In this document: piece by piece, positions 36,428 to 48,409 of the stretch | How positions within the stretch are numbered: the stretch's first letter is position 1 | Layout: every line of letters begins with the position of its first letter | From: Hyaloscypha bicolor E | Taxonomy: Eukaryota; Ascomycota; Leotiomycetes; Helotiales; Hyaloscyphaceae | DNA length: 64,000 nucleotides | Assembly: GCF_002865645.1 (NCBI RefSeq) | Contig: NW_020194620.1 | Coordinates: 317,353-381,352 of the forward strand | Reading direction: 5' to 3' | The notes under the pieces: model-generated | Database searches by the model: none | What the model saw: the letters and a program-made list of their open reading frames with translations, nothing else | What the model was told of the DNA's origin: nothing | Program-made: the position numbers and the translations under genes

Positions 36428-39400
36428 CTAATTAGTTAGTATTTATAAATTAAAGAAAGACCTAGCTAGTCGGAAAAGTATTCGGTAGCCTAAAACAAGT
36501 AATTTACTTCTAGTTAAAGGGGGGAACTATTATTAACTTTAGAAAAGCATTTAGTAACCTAAAAAAAAGATACTAGCTTTTACTAATTAATAAGTAGTTA
36601 GCTATTTGACTATTTATTTATTTATTTAATTTCTACTATTTTTTAAAACTAACTTCTTTTGGCCCTAAGACTACCTTTTTAGAAACTATTTTTTCTACTT
36701 ATATAATATCTATATTTATAGGACCCTTTCTCTAGAATATATATCCTATATATATCCTTAAAGCTCTTTAATTACTACTTTAATTTTACTATTAAATCGA
36801 GTTCTTCGAACTTTAGACTCTCCTGTAATTATAATATTTTATTTCTTAAATTTCTTATTACGGACGAAATATTTAAGAGTGAAATATTTATTTTAATATC
36901 CTACTAAGTATCTAGTATCTTAACTAGGTATCTAAACCAGATATCTGAATATCTTTATTACTAAATCCTTTCTATAAATCTACTATAAACTACCTTATCT
37001 TTAAATACCTCTTACTATAAACTATATATATATACTAGAGAGAGACTAAACTGGGTTTAGTATAAATAATAAAAAGAAGAAGAAGTTAATTAAGAAATAG
37101 GAGAATAGAATTAATATTAATAATATTATAAAAGTAGATCTTTAGAAATATCTAAATACTAAGCTATATTAGTATATCTTATATAGAACTTCTAATAAGA
37201 ACTTATAGGATCTATTTAAGAATAACTTTAAGGACTTTAGTAATATAACTTTTAGTTAATATAGCTATACTAAATTATAAATCTTTTAAAAATACTTTTA
37301 GTATAATAGTATTTATATTAAATAGAACTATATATGCCTTACTATAATATAGTTTCTATTTAATATTATTTAGGAGGAAATAATATATATTTAGTATAAA
37401 GCTAATATTATTAAAGATAGCCTAATTAGAATAGATCTTCTAAAGGGACCTATTATATTAGTTTATCTTACTTTAGAGGGAACTAGATAAAAGGAAATCA
37501 AGTATTCTTGGTTAGCTAGCTAGTTAAATTAAGGTATCTATTTATCTTTTCCGAATTAAGGCTATTTACTACTTCTATTTTTACTATTACTACTAGATCT
37601 ACCGCACCTAAAAAAATCTAGTTAATTCCTATTATTACTACTAGGAAGCTTATTAGGGAAATAGTAAAGATATATACCAAAATACAGAAGTATAATAGAA
37701 CTAATAGTAGTTTTAACTAAAAACTCGTTATTTTTCTAGATATTTACTAATATATAAAGCTCCTAGAAAAGATATTAGTAAGAGCTTTTCTTACTATATT
37801 AAAGGAACTAGTATAAGACTACTTCTATAATAACTAGCTCTTTTAATATATATATAAAGAAGCCTATATAAATATTTATAGTTTCTTTAAAGGCCCCGGT
37901 TACTATTATCGAAATTTAGACAAATAGAATACTATTACCTTAGTAACTATAATAGTAAAAGACCCTAAAAAAATAATATTTGAGCTTATCTAAATACTAA
38001 TTAATAACCTATATAAGTTATAATATGGCCTTATTCCTGCCTTATAAACTACCGAATTCCTATATAATAAGATTATTACCTCCTATTAAGGCTTACCGGT
38101 ATACTAATATATAGTCTCGAACTCTCCTAATAATCTCGACTAGCTTATTAATAAGCTCTAATTATCTATTACTACTTATAAGAAGAAATAATAGATTAAT
38201 ACCCAGATTCTCTTTACTAATTAAAAATACTATTCTCAAAATCCTCTAAATTACTATTTATTCGGAAATTATTAATACGGACCTAGTTATAACTTTAGAA
38301 CCTGTAATAACTATTTTAAGTCCTATAATTATAATAATTATATTTTAAAGTCATATTTTATATATAAGAGACCCAAATACTACTTATAGAAATATATACT
38401 AGAGAAATAAAAGACTAAGAAGGCTCGATTTAAGAATAGAAATCTTTACTAATTTAGATCCCGAAATACTTGCAACTTTAATAAATGCTTTAATAATACT
38501 TATATATAGTATATTACTGAATTTAAAGAAGAAGAGAATAACGAGAATAATAAGAACAAACTAATAAGTAATACTTTTAAAGTCTTATTAGTAGAAATAA
38601 ATAAAGAAGAGAAATATTACTCTAATTCCTATTTTATTTCTATTAAGAGCTTTCTAGCCGCTTTTATAGCCCCTGTTCCTGCTATTCCTATAACTAATAC
38701 CCTTATAAATAATCTTATATTTCTTTTCCTTATATACTAGATAATAGGCAAAAATTATATTTTAGAGCCTATTAAATAAATAGAAGATACTCAGACATTT
38801 ATAATTAATAGTATATTAAGATATAATATTTACTATTTTTATAGAATTATAATTAATACCGGAGCCTCTAGATTCTTAATTACTAGTTCTAACTAATTCC
38901 AAGCTTTATAGTAAACTAATAATAGTATTAAACTTAATAAAACTACTAAAAGTCAAGTTAATATCTAGTTTAGTATTAGATCTATATTCTCTATTAGATC
39001 TATAATAGTAAGAATACTAATTAGGTAAGTATAATTTTATATTATACCTATAAAGACTCTATTTCTATTTAGCTTAGCTAATATAAATAAGCTAGGGATT
39101 TACTTTAATAATTTTACTAATTATTTTATTATTTCTAATAAATGTTTTATACCTGTAATATAATGTTTTAAATACTTTTTCTTATTTTAGAATACTATTC
39201 TATAAAGCTTTATTTCCGAATTCTTTACTTATAATCCCTGCTTTTTTATAGAAATTGAATTATAATATTTATATTACCGTTTTAGTTATTATAATAGGGA
39301 AACTATAATAAAACAAAAACCCATATAAAGTATACTAGAATATAAAACGTAACTTAATAGCAAAATAATAAATTAAAAGTATAAATAGTAAAGTATAAAT

Positions 39401-41908
39401 AATATATAATATATAAAAGCTTAATTAATTAAATACTTATAAAGAATTATTTTCTAAGTTTATAGAAAAACTAGCTTTCTTATATAATTTCCGCAAGTTA
39501 TATATAAAAGGCCGTGGCCTTTATTATATGACCTAAATCTTAAAACTACTAAAATAATATAATTTTTAACGAGTATAGCCTGCTATACTATATTATTTAT
39601 CTATTAGTAAGCTCCGAAATATACTAGAATAAGCAGGCTATAATATTAATATAGAAGCCCTTAAGTACCTTATAAAGTACTATAAGTAATACTAGAAATT
39701 CGAATAATTACTAGAATAATTCAAGTTTAACCTAAGAAATAATATTAGCTTTAACTATTCTATTATTATTAATATTTTCTATATTTCCGGTAAGCCTATA
39801 CTCTATATTATTAATGAAGGCACTTAATATTAAGCCGGCTAATAGCTTCTAAATATTAGTATATTATATATTTGGGATACCCTAAAGTAGTATTAGATTA
39901 ATATTTATTTAGGCCCTCCTAATTAGATTATAGCAGATACCAGAAAGTAGTTTACTAGTAAGAAGTTTATTTAGCTTATAAATACTATAGGAACTAAAGT
40001 CAAAATCATTCCTATAAAAGCTTATAATTCCGTTAGAATTATAGAATACTATTATGGCCTGATTTAATATACTTACCTTATTATTATAGCCGAAATTAAT
40101 AGAATTAATAAGGATACTATACTCTAAATAGCTTTTAAGGCTATTAATAATTCTGCTAGACCTAATAATATTATTCTAATCCTTTTAGTTTATAGTACTT
40201 TACCTCAAATAACTAAATATAATACCTTATTACTAACTATATTATAGTAATTAGTAATACTTAAAAAGGCAATAATAGAAATTCAGAAGCTTTAAGCTAA
40301 ATACCAAATTATAAATATCCTAAATACCTAAAATAGTTCTAGTACTACTAATATTTATAAACTTCTTTTAAATTCGGATATTCTCATATAATATAAAGGA
40401 AATACCGGTTAATCTAGTAATTAGAATAGACTATATAAGCTAGTAGCCATTAATAGAGAGAACTATATACTAGCTCTATTATATAGTAATACTACCTTCT
40501 ATTTAACTTCTATAAAGCCCTTTTATATAGGGAATATTAAGGTTATTACTAATAGCTCTAAACTTAAATCTGTTTCTAAACTCTATAATAATACTAAAGG
40601 TAATATAGATATAATTCCTCCTGCCATTCCTGCTATTCTACTAAAGTATAGTAGAGAATGCCCTTATAAAAACCCGGATATTATAGTATTTCTATAGAAT
40701 AATAACTTATATAAGGACTCCCGTTAAGTTAAAGTTACTAGTCTCTTAGAAAAGGGTATATTTAAGATTACTTTCAGATCTCAGGTATTAAAGGAGATAT
40801 ATATCTTTAACTCCCGATTTATTAATAAGGTCAAGAATAAGGATATAGAGAGAGAGTTTAAGAAGTCGAGACTAGTTATCTAAGCTTATAATAATAGTAA
40901 GAAATATATAGTATTAATATAATTACCTACTATTTAATATATTAGCTAGAGAATTATTCTTAGTATTATTACTATATAATAAATACTATAGAATTATATT
41001 TATATAATATTTCATAAGCTTATATCTAATTAATAACTTTACTTAACCGTAATTTTTATATTAACTTATTTCGAGAGCTTACTAGAGAGTTAAATCTAAA
41101 TAATAATTCGGTTCTAAAGGTTATAAAAGTACTATATAGTATATCGGAAGCCGGGAACTACTAGTTTAAGACTTACTATTCTTATTATATTAACGAGCTT
41201 TTTATAAAATAGTTAACTTATAACTCTTGCCTCCTCTATAGCAAATAACTCTTCGGAATTATCGGCCTTTAAACTAATAATACTCTATTTATTAGAACTA
41301 ATAATTTTATAAAAGGAAAGTAACTAAAGCTCTATAAGACTAAGTTCTTGACTAAGAAGTATAAATACCTTACTATTAATTATAATCTCAAGTTTAATAG
41401 AAGTATTATTTATATAAATACTACTAGAATTACTTTTATATAGGAATACTAGTATAAAAACCTCCGAATCATTTCTATAAAGAATACTACTACTATAAGT
41501 AGTAAGAGTACTATTTGTTAAGATCTCTCTATTAAGGACTAATATATTACCTAATATACTAGAGAAGTATATATTATATTAGTCTATTAACTAGAAGCTT
41601 TATATAACCTATTAATTACTACTTAAGCTATTAAATCCTTAGAAACTAATATAAAGGCACTTAATAAGTATATTTAATAGCAAATTAAGAATGCCGCTAG
41701 AGGACTGAGATTTATAAAGCTAGTAAAGAAATCCTTATACTTAATTATTTTTACGAATACTTTATTTATAAATAATAGAGATCTCTTCTCTTAAATCAGA
41801 TATATTCTAGTTTTAGTAAACGGAACTAGATATACTAATATTATTCACTAGTTCTCTACTAAATATAAGAGAGTTACTAGAAGTATCCTAGCTTCGGAAC
41901 TCTATAGT

Positions 41909-42210
41909 ATGGCTTATAGTTTTAATATAAATGCTTTAGTCAAATCTATAATTAATAAAGTACTAGAAATAGAATTATTACTAGTAGTCTATACGGATTC
42001 AAAGTTATTATATAAATACCTTATTAAATTAGAAACTATTTGTAAAAAGTATCTAATAATTAATATAATATACCTCTGCCAGGTATATAAATAACAAGAG
42101 ATTATAGAAGTTAAATGAATTAAGGGAGAATTGAATCCTACCGATTTCATAACGAAATCGAAGCTAATAAATGCCCTCAAGCGCCTAATTAATACGAATA
42201 CCATATAATT
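41909..42210 (+). pseudogene. Copia RNase H C-terminus relic
   Basis: The best-preserved coding scrap of the Copia: LLVVYTDSKLLYKYLIKLET and INIIYLCQVYK up to a stop at 42092, then, across RIP-type stops, IIEVK and IKGELNPTDFITKSKLIN. The TDSKLLY and LNP.D..TK motifs are those of Copia RNase H. It lies 240 bp upstream of the 3' LTR, as expected. Confidence 0.85.
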
Positions 42211-42446
42211 AGATATAGAGGAATAGGTCGAGTACGGATAAGGCAGAAAATAGATATATAAGATAAGAGAATATTATAGGAATAGAAGTTACATATAAAA
42301 GGCCGCAGCCTTTGGTATATAACCAAAACCCTTAGAAGTAATATAGATATATAGAATATTTGGGAATCTGGTACTAGGCCGGATTAGGGAATTTGTATAT
42401 AATTAGAGGAAGATACTATTTTTCGTGTTTTTTAGAGAGTTTCTAG

Positions 42447-42745
42447 TATTAGTATAGCTATTTCTTTAGAAGTCACATATATAGTTACGGGATACGGGAT
42501 ACGGGATATGAGTAATGAGATATGGGTAACGGGATATAGGATACGGAATATAGTCATGTGACCTTGCGTCCTATTAGTAACTCGACTAGTAGACTAGACC
42601 CCTTTAGGCTTAGCAGATTTAGGAATTACATATTAATACCATAATACTATAATTCTTACTTCTAAATAATAATAACTTTACTAATTATATATAAATAGCA
42701 TTTCACGAATATGTAATAGTACTATATATTACTAGTAAACCGACA
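42447..42745 (+). repeat. Copia 3' LTR
   Basis: 299-bp partner of the 5' LTR. It keeps more C and G, for example CATGTGACCTTGCGTCCTAT at about 42553-42572. Confidence 0.9.
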
Positions 42746-42750
42746 GAAAT

Positions 42751-42840
42751 ATCTTATTTATTAGAAGAGCTATTTACTAGTAAATAATATATAGGAACTA
42801 TTAAGTAATCTAGAGAATATAGCTTAAGAATTATAAGAAC
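42751..42840 (+). pseudogene. Gypsy chromodomain, second half
   Basis: Directly after the Copia target duplication the frame reads KYLIYWKSY...NN-(stop)-ELLSNLEN, matching the Y-L-W-K-G-Y...WEP..NL core of a chromodomain. It continues the fragment ending at 36123. This fixes the insertion point of the Copia. Confidence 0.75.
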
Positions 42841-43681
42841 ATTTGGAAAAAAGTAATATTATAATACTATTAGCTAAATAGAAATATAAAAAATAAATAC
42901 TTTTATTAGGAAACTATTAAAAACCATATATTTATTCTTAGAAAAGCTATATAAAAATTATTAAGAACTTTAAAAATTCTAATTTCTATATCTTATAAAT
43001 ACCTTATTTTTATAACTATTTTCTACTATTCTTATTATTATTCTTATTAGAATTCTCTCGAAAAATAAATAATAAATTAGCTTATAAAACTATTAGCTAT
43101 TAATAAGAAATAAGAAAGAAATAAGCTTATTTAATACTAAAGAATATTAATTATACTATTAAGAGTACTTTATATTTATACTAAGCTAGTAAGAATTACT
43201 TAACTTATTTCTTGAATTATTAGAGAAATTTATTAGTTTTAAATAATAGCTTTAATATAAGAAATATATATAGTTTAGTATAAAAGAAAAGTAATAATAG
43301 CCTTTTTTTTTTTAGATAAAGATTAGAGAAAATACTTATATATATTAATAGCTTAAAAAAAGTAATTTAATTATATTATATATATTTAAGAAATTTTAGA
43401 TAGTATTAGAATAAGAAATAAAAGAAGAAATTTATAATTTATAGAATTATATTTCTTATTCTTAGAGTAATAGTAATTATATATTAAGTAATTATTACTT
43501 TTAATATAAATAAGATTAGAAAACTTAGTAATATTCTTGGAATATTAAAAATAGTAAAGGCAAATTAAGAATATAGAAATATTAGCCAAATAGGTAGTAA
43601 TAGGCTAATAAGTATTAAGAGAAATATTTATTTTAATAAATAAAGAAATAAAAGAGGGAATTAGAAGAAAACTTAAATAAA

Positions 43682-43770
43682 GCTTAAAGAAGCTTAAAAG
43701 AGCTTAAAGAAGCTTAAAAGAGCTTAAAGAAGCTTAAAAGAGCTTAAAGAAGCTTAAAAAAGGCTTAAAA
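43682..43770 (+). repeat. Minisatellite of about 20-bp units
   Basis: Four near-perfect tandem units of AGCTTAAAGAAGCTTAAAAG, then degraded GGCTTAAAAA copies. It lies in the Gypsy 3' region downstream of the chromodomain; on translation it would give a Leu/Lys/Glu-rich repeat with stops. Confidence 0.8.
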
Positions 43771-44310
43771 AAAGAAGGCAAGAGATAAGAAGAAGCTAGA
43801 TATAGTATTATAGTTAGAGAAAAGAAAGATTAGTTAGTAAGAAAAAAGAGGCCTTTTTATAATATTTTTTCCCTAAATAGTAATTATAAATTCGGAACTG
43901 GCTCTATACCAGAAATATCTAGAAAATTCTAAAAAAGGAATTTATAAATAAACTAGAAAATTAAATTAACTTTTTTAAGCTTTTGGGCCTATAAAGTAAT
44001 AATTTATTTATAAATAAAGGCTAAGTTAGAATTTATAAACTAATTAGAAGACTAGAAAAGCTTTATATTTAATAGTATATACTATACCTATACTATCTTT
44101 ATAAGGGGAAATTACTAGAGGTAATTTGCAAGTTAACCGGGCAGGATTAGTAAACTATATCCTTAATTCCATTATCTGGTATAATAATAGGGTAATTATG
44201 GGAAGTCTTTGGGGAGAACTAGCGGCCGGGAAAGTTTTAGGAAATTATTTATAAAACTATTTACAGTTTTCTCAGGCCTCTTAGGGACAAGGGCCCAGAG
44301 AGGGAATTAA

Positions 44311-44610
44311 TATAATAGGTATACGTAATGGCGTATAGACAGGTATCAGATATTATAGATCTAGTTTCCTATTTTAGGTAAAGCTTGCAATCGGAATTAT
44401 ACGGATCGCATAGGATCGTGTTTCCTAATTAAGTAAAGTGCTTTGTAGACTTGGCTAAGCACTAGGGAATATATAGGGAGACGCTCCTAGCTTTGGAAAG
44501 GGGCATTAATTAGTCTTTTATTGGAATCAATTCTTGGAATCAGTTATACTTGCAAGCGTCACTCTGCAGCTTACTTACCTTGACTACTTGTGCATTACCC
44601 TGCTATTACG
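44311..44610 (+). repeat. Gypsy 3' LTR
   Basis: Uninterrupted 300-bp partner of the 5' LTR; the two differ mainly by C-to-T and G-to-A changes, and this copy is less mutated in its 3' third. Confidence 0.85.
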
Positions 44611-44841
44611 TGCCTTACATTAAGGCACTTTTTAAGAGGCGCGAGAGAAGGTACACGAGCCTCTCTCACCTTAAACTCGTGCCATAGGCATTAAAGGATT
44701 ATATTTAAACTTAATAAAAACGAGAAGAAAACTAGTGAGAAGCTTAATAACTAGGAAGAAAAGGTATTAAAGTTATAATTAAGGAGAGCGCAAATGTCAG
44801 AGGAAAGGGTTAAGGGGTACTTGCAAAATTAAGCGAGACGC

Positions 44842-45074
44842 TGTGACGGCAGGAACAAAGCAATAGAACGATGCTCAAAGATCTATGATTCCAATGTCCT
44901 ACAGAATCTAAAGCTAAGGAGAGAAGGAGTGAAGTGAGGTGTGGCAGTGGATAAGTAGGTATGGCCAAGACTACTGAAACGCCGAGCTTGGTTTGAAGCG
45001 AGCTTGGTTTGAACCATAGCTTGGAACCTTAGCTAAAACCAACCCGTAGCACCCATGTGACACCAGCCGTCACA
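44842..45074 (-). mobile_element. Solo LTR-like insertion, unmutated (copy 2, inverted)
   Basis: Reverse complement of the family at 30819-31062, 233 bp, with tips TGTGACGGC and GCCGTCACA and a perfect 5-bp duplication GACGC (44837-44841 and 45075-45079). It carries small indels relative to copy 1 but no RIP signature. Confidence 0.8.
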
Positions 45075-45110
45075 GACGCCATAAGCTCCCCTAGTCCCTC
45101 GCTGCTTCCT

Positions 45111-45131
45111 CTCTCTCTCTCTCTCTCTCTT
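45111..45131. repeat. (CT)n microsatellite
   Basis: About ten CT dinucleotides just inside the right end of the second TIR element. Confidence 0.9.
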
Positions 45132-45274
45132 TACTCTTTAAATCTTCTTATTTTATTTTATTTTTCTATCTAAACCAAAGAGTAATTGAGCATTTAAGTT
45201 TGATATTTGATTTTCGGTTTCGAGTTTTGTCGACTAGCTCCTTACTGGCCTCAGTATCGCTAATGGCCTCAGTA

Positions 45275-45587
45275 ACTCATTTGGATACTCTGTGGAAAAG
45301 GATTATTGTCCCAATTGATTCCCATTCTTATAATAAATGCAAACCGCAATATATACATGAACCTCCTCTGCTGTGACGGCTGGCGTAACGGCATGATCTG
45401 CCGGGAACAGGGTATCGGAAACAGGTGCAAAACGAAGCCAAGCCGGAATGCTTGGGCGAGGCAATACTAAAAGGTCGAGGCATTCCTCCCTTCTTTGTTC
45501 CCCAGCTTAGTATTTTCAATACATGGGATTCTTTGAACTTTGAGCCTTCGACCATTGCATTGATCCCGCCGCCACATCTCCTCCATT
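45275..45587. other. Spacer with a one-sided solo-LTR-like end
   Basis: No gene seen. TGTGACGGCTGGCGTAACGG at 45372-45391 resembles the tip of the solo-LTR-like family, but no second end follows, so it is at most a fragment. Confidence 0.4.
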
Positions 45588-46500
45588 TCATCGTCTGAAC
45601 TTTGCCCCAGTTACTTGGGCCGAACGCGAATTAAGCGCCCTCACACCGGCCCAGGTAGCCGTCGCTTTCGGCATCTTGGTCTGCGAAACCGTCACCGACC
45701 CGCTATAAACCGGCGGGCCAGGAATCGTATAAGGAGGAACCGGAGGGGCAACATCAAGATTGTAGAGCACGCCCGGGTCTGTAGCTTTGTAGAAACAGGT
45801 GGCAAGAACACCGGCCGGCTTAACTGTGCCGTTGCACGAAATCGCAAGGTTGAAGCAGAAGGGGTAGTTCTGCTCTCCGTTCGCCTGAGATGCTGCATGG
45901 AGAGCTATGATTTCGTGGCGGAGGACGTAGTTTCCTAGAGCGATGGTGGGGAATTTCCATAATCCAGGTGAGGTTGCTTGCGATCATGAAATCCTTGGGC
46001 CAGGTGCCGTATGCCGGCTTAGGGTCCAAGAGCGCCAGCTGGTCGATCTCAAACCATTGGAGTTTGGTTTTGTCGGCTGCTATGCAGGGTCCGTTGCAGT
46101 TTGCTAGGTAGTCTGTGATGGGTCCTTTGTGGGATGTGGGCTAAGTGTTCCAGAGGATTTCAATCTTTGCTCCTGCTCTCACTGGCGCTGCGAGTAGGGC
46201 ATTGGTGGCTTTTCTATGGCAGATAATGTCTGCGTTGGCGTATGCTGCCGGAGCAATAAATCCATAGTCTAAGACGTCGGGGTTGTCCATCCTACAGTGA
46301 TAGGTTGGGGATTGGGGCACTGGTAGCTGGGATTGTAGCCGTTGTAACTAGAAGTATTAGTTGACAATCTGCGGTGAGACAATACGATACTCACAATACG
46401 CCGTATATGATCAGTGAGGTTGCTTTCCCGTGGGCAGCCGCCGTGCTGATTAACCCAACGAAAGCTAGAAAAGAAAATATGATCAAAGCTGATCAGATAT
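45588..46500 (-). pseudogene. AA9 lytic polysaccharide monooxygenase, broken
   Basis: Minus strand: a hydrophobic signal-peptide-like run (ALIIFSFLAFVGLISTAAAH) ends at the His of the copper brace (AAAHGKATS), then an intron (GTGAGT...TTCTAG, about 46338-46394), then family motifs YQCPNPQPITVGWTTP, GFIAPAAYANADIICH, PVRAGAKIEI, SHKGPITDYLANCNG, LQWFEID, NYVLRHEIIALHAAS, GEQNYPFCFNL and GPPVYSG near the C-end. Breaks: no ATG before the signal peptide, a frameshift near 46275, TAG in place of the Trp codon in WNT-W-P at about 46142, and a one-base insertion near 45950. AA9 enzymes oxidatively cleave cellulose and related glucans. The second His and the active-site Tyr region are still legible, so decay is recent. 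Confidence 0.88.
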
Positions 46501-48121
46501 ATGCAGGGAAATGGGCGCGGAAGTGTCTTATTGTAAAAGATTTGCAAAAGATCTGGGCGGCACTGGGGAAGACAAGAGCAGGTCTCATAGAAGGAAAGCG
46601 CTGTATACTTATATTATCAAGACTTCGGATAGCTCGCCGTCATCTGGTTGAAAGGGGGATGAAAAGAGGTGACACGGCGTTCGAGCTTTAAAGCTACCTT
46701 GAGTCTGCGGCATTTTAGGCTATGTAATGACAGAAAAATGTCTAATGGTTAGCATGCAATATATATCTCGTCCAACTTTATGACCTTCACATCCCAATGG
46801 GAGGTCAATATCTTCGGCAACGCCGCCTTTCTCATAACGCCCGACACGTTCTTGGCCCTCAGCCCAACTTCTCCCGATGTTTCTGTTCGATTATATTAAC
46901 TGCCGAATTGTGTGATTGGTCAATGAAGCTTTCGCGGCGACTAGTCCCATCTTCTTGGGATCTTACCCCAGCTTTGCTGTTTCAAAATCCCGGCGAGCCG
47001 TCGGGTTCTCCAGATTTTCAAGTTTAGCCGCAGTGAAAGAAGTTCAGGCGGAGAGGGAGGGGGTAATGTAAATACACAAGCTTCCCCACATAACGGTTTG
47101 ATGGTTGTTCATAATTCGTCACTGAGCAAGCCTTGGGTTTTGGTCAGGCTGACGAGAGGAGATACAGCGTTCCGAAGAGTTCGTGTGAGCGATTCACCTT
47201 CCTCATTCGAATCGAACGTGGCTGGGAGATAGGGATGTATGGAAGGCTTCCGAAGACCTAGGCGTAGGCACTGTTCTGCCGGTCGAGTGGTACTAGTGGC
47301 AAAGGGTGTGGATGTGGTGTTGAAAATTAATAAAAAACACTGTGCAGTGCTTCGGCACGTTGCAGAGGCAGCTTGACCAGCAGCTGACAACGATTGAGAC
47401 TCGGCATTTAGAAGCACCGACGAGAATATATTCAGCTGAAATGAGCACATTCTATATCACATGGGAAACCATGCCCCTCCGGCTTGGAGTGATAACGGTA
47501 GAGGTTGGAATGAGAGGAGGTTGAAAGAAAGTTGGAGTTGTAACGAGTAACCTTACTTCAAGCGATGGAAACCTGAGGCAGAAATTACCCCACCGAGACT
47601 TCGCGTGTAACTTCACGACTTCCAAAATTCCCCATAGGTCTGCACTTGTTGCGGCCGTACCTATCGATACGTTCTCCAGACGTAGGACGACTCCCGTCGT
47701 TCTGTGCCACGCCACACAAACCTCATTTTACTCCTCTTATGGCTTCTGCCATTCATCCCTTCATAGTCCTTCCGCAACAAAGCTGCTCGATATGAAGGAG
47801 AGTGTCAGACCGTCTAATGCCAAAGACGCGTTCGGAGGGAAGCCTTCTATGGAATTTTGAGAGTGCCTCACAGCTGTCCTTATTAGAGGACCTGAGGAAA
47901 GCTGGCGCGCGGTTACGTTGTCATTCAACTGTTGGAAGCTCTGAGCTGGTGCCTCTTCGTGTGTTGTTTCTTCCCAATCAATGGTGTCAGCACAGTCACT
48001 GACTATTTCTCCCAGCGCTTTCGAAATCTGCTCCGTGTTCGATCATCTGCCACCATATTCCCTCCATCACAGCGAAACAACTGCCTTCGAGCTTCCCCTC
48101 TACCGTTTGCGACACATCTAC
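46501..48121. other. Intergenic; no recognised gene
   Basis: Several short frames on both strands (for example minus 47452-47715, 87 codons; plus 46797-47027) show no domain, signal or plausible splice structure. One may be a small real gene, but the sequence does not decide. Confidence 0.4.
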
Positions 48122-48409
48122 ATGCCGGAGATAATTTGCAACCGAGTGAACTGCGGCAAGATACTCGCCGATGGAGAAGCGCTGCTTGAGCACCTGAGGA
48201 GGGATCATCCGACCAACATACAATGCTATCTGTGCCTGGCAACATTTGGCACCAACAACAAGGCATTGATTGATCACTTTGAAGAGAAGCACCCAGAGGT
48301 GGATGGGGACCTGAAAGTACCCTGCACATATCCCGGTTGTCGGAAAACGGCTGTGAATTCATGGTACCTGAGTCAGCATCTTGTTTTGGACCATGGCGTT
48401 AGGCGTTAG
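48122..48409 (+). CDS. Small protein with three C2H2-type zinc fingers
   Basis: A frame of 95 codons from MPEIICNRVNCG to the TAG at 48407-48409; the same frame is open back to an ATG at 47981, so the N-terminus could be 47 residues longer. Three fingers fill the protein: C-x4-C...H-x4-H in CNRVNCGKILADGEALLEHL, C-x2-C...H-x4-H in CYLCLATFG..ALIDHFEEKH, and C-x4-C...H-x4-H in CTYPGCRKTAV..YLSQHLVLDH. It may bind nucleic acid or protein; there are no other domains. It may also be a fragment of a larger regulator, as it is isolated between a pseudogene and an NLR. Confidence 0.65.
   Translation: MPEIICNRVNCGKILADGEALLEHLRRDHPTNIQCYLCLATFGTNNKALIDHFEEKHPEVDGDLKVPCTYPGCRKTAVNSWYLSQHLVLDHGVRR

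Larger units (their letters stand above)
36129..42745 (+). mobile_element. Complete Copia LTR retrotransposon nested in the Gypsy
   Basis: Two LTRs of exactly 299 bp (36129-36427 and 42447-42745), starting TATTAGTATAGC (ancestral TGTTAG) and ending at CRACA-type sequence. Duplicated GAAAT flanks it (36124-36128 and 42746-42750). The interior is RIP-eroded. Copia-type gag-pol order is expected; the RNase H end is clearly readable near 41960-42200. Total 6617 bp. Confidence 0.93.
30523..44610 (+). mobile_element. Gypsy LTR retrotransposon, RIP-eroded, interrupted by Copia
   Basis: Two 300-bp LTRs (30523-30818 continuing at 31068-31071, and 44311-44610) start TATAATAGG (ancestral TGTAATAG) and end CTATTAYR, with mirror-image tips. 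The 5' LTR is split by a 244-bp insertion. Between them, plus-strand relics run gag-like, RT, RNase H, integrase and chromodomain, all stop-ridden. The Copia at 36129-42745 sits inside the chromodomain codons. Flanking pentamers outside the LTRs (TCAAG and TGCCT) do not match. Confidence 0.85.
30312..45274. mobile_element. Second copy of the TACTGAGGCC TIR family, filled with nested retrotransposons
   Basis: The left end reads TACTGAGGCCATTAGCG followed by CACAAAACTCGAAATCGGA; the right end, inverted, has TACTGAGGCCATTAGCGA, a second partial copy of the tip (inner end at 45256), then GACAAAACTCGAAACCG. The outermost ten-base tip equals that of the element at 589-9495, and the sub-terminal sequence is related. 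Flanking pentamers (TCTGC left; ACTCA or TCGCT right) do not match, so this is either a rearranged pair of ends or an element whose duplication has been lost. I find no transposase relic; nearly all of the 15 kb is Gypsy plus Copia. Confidence 0.65.

Noticed and set aside
43680..43800. CRISPR-like array
   Set aside because: Tandem units abut directly without unique spacers, and this is a fungal retrotransposon tail.
45328..45591. 87-codon minus frame next to the AA9 stop
   Set aside because: It lies downstream of the AA9 terminus, lacks any domain and covers the solo-LTR-like tip.
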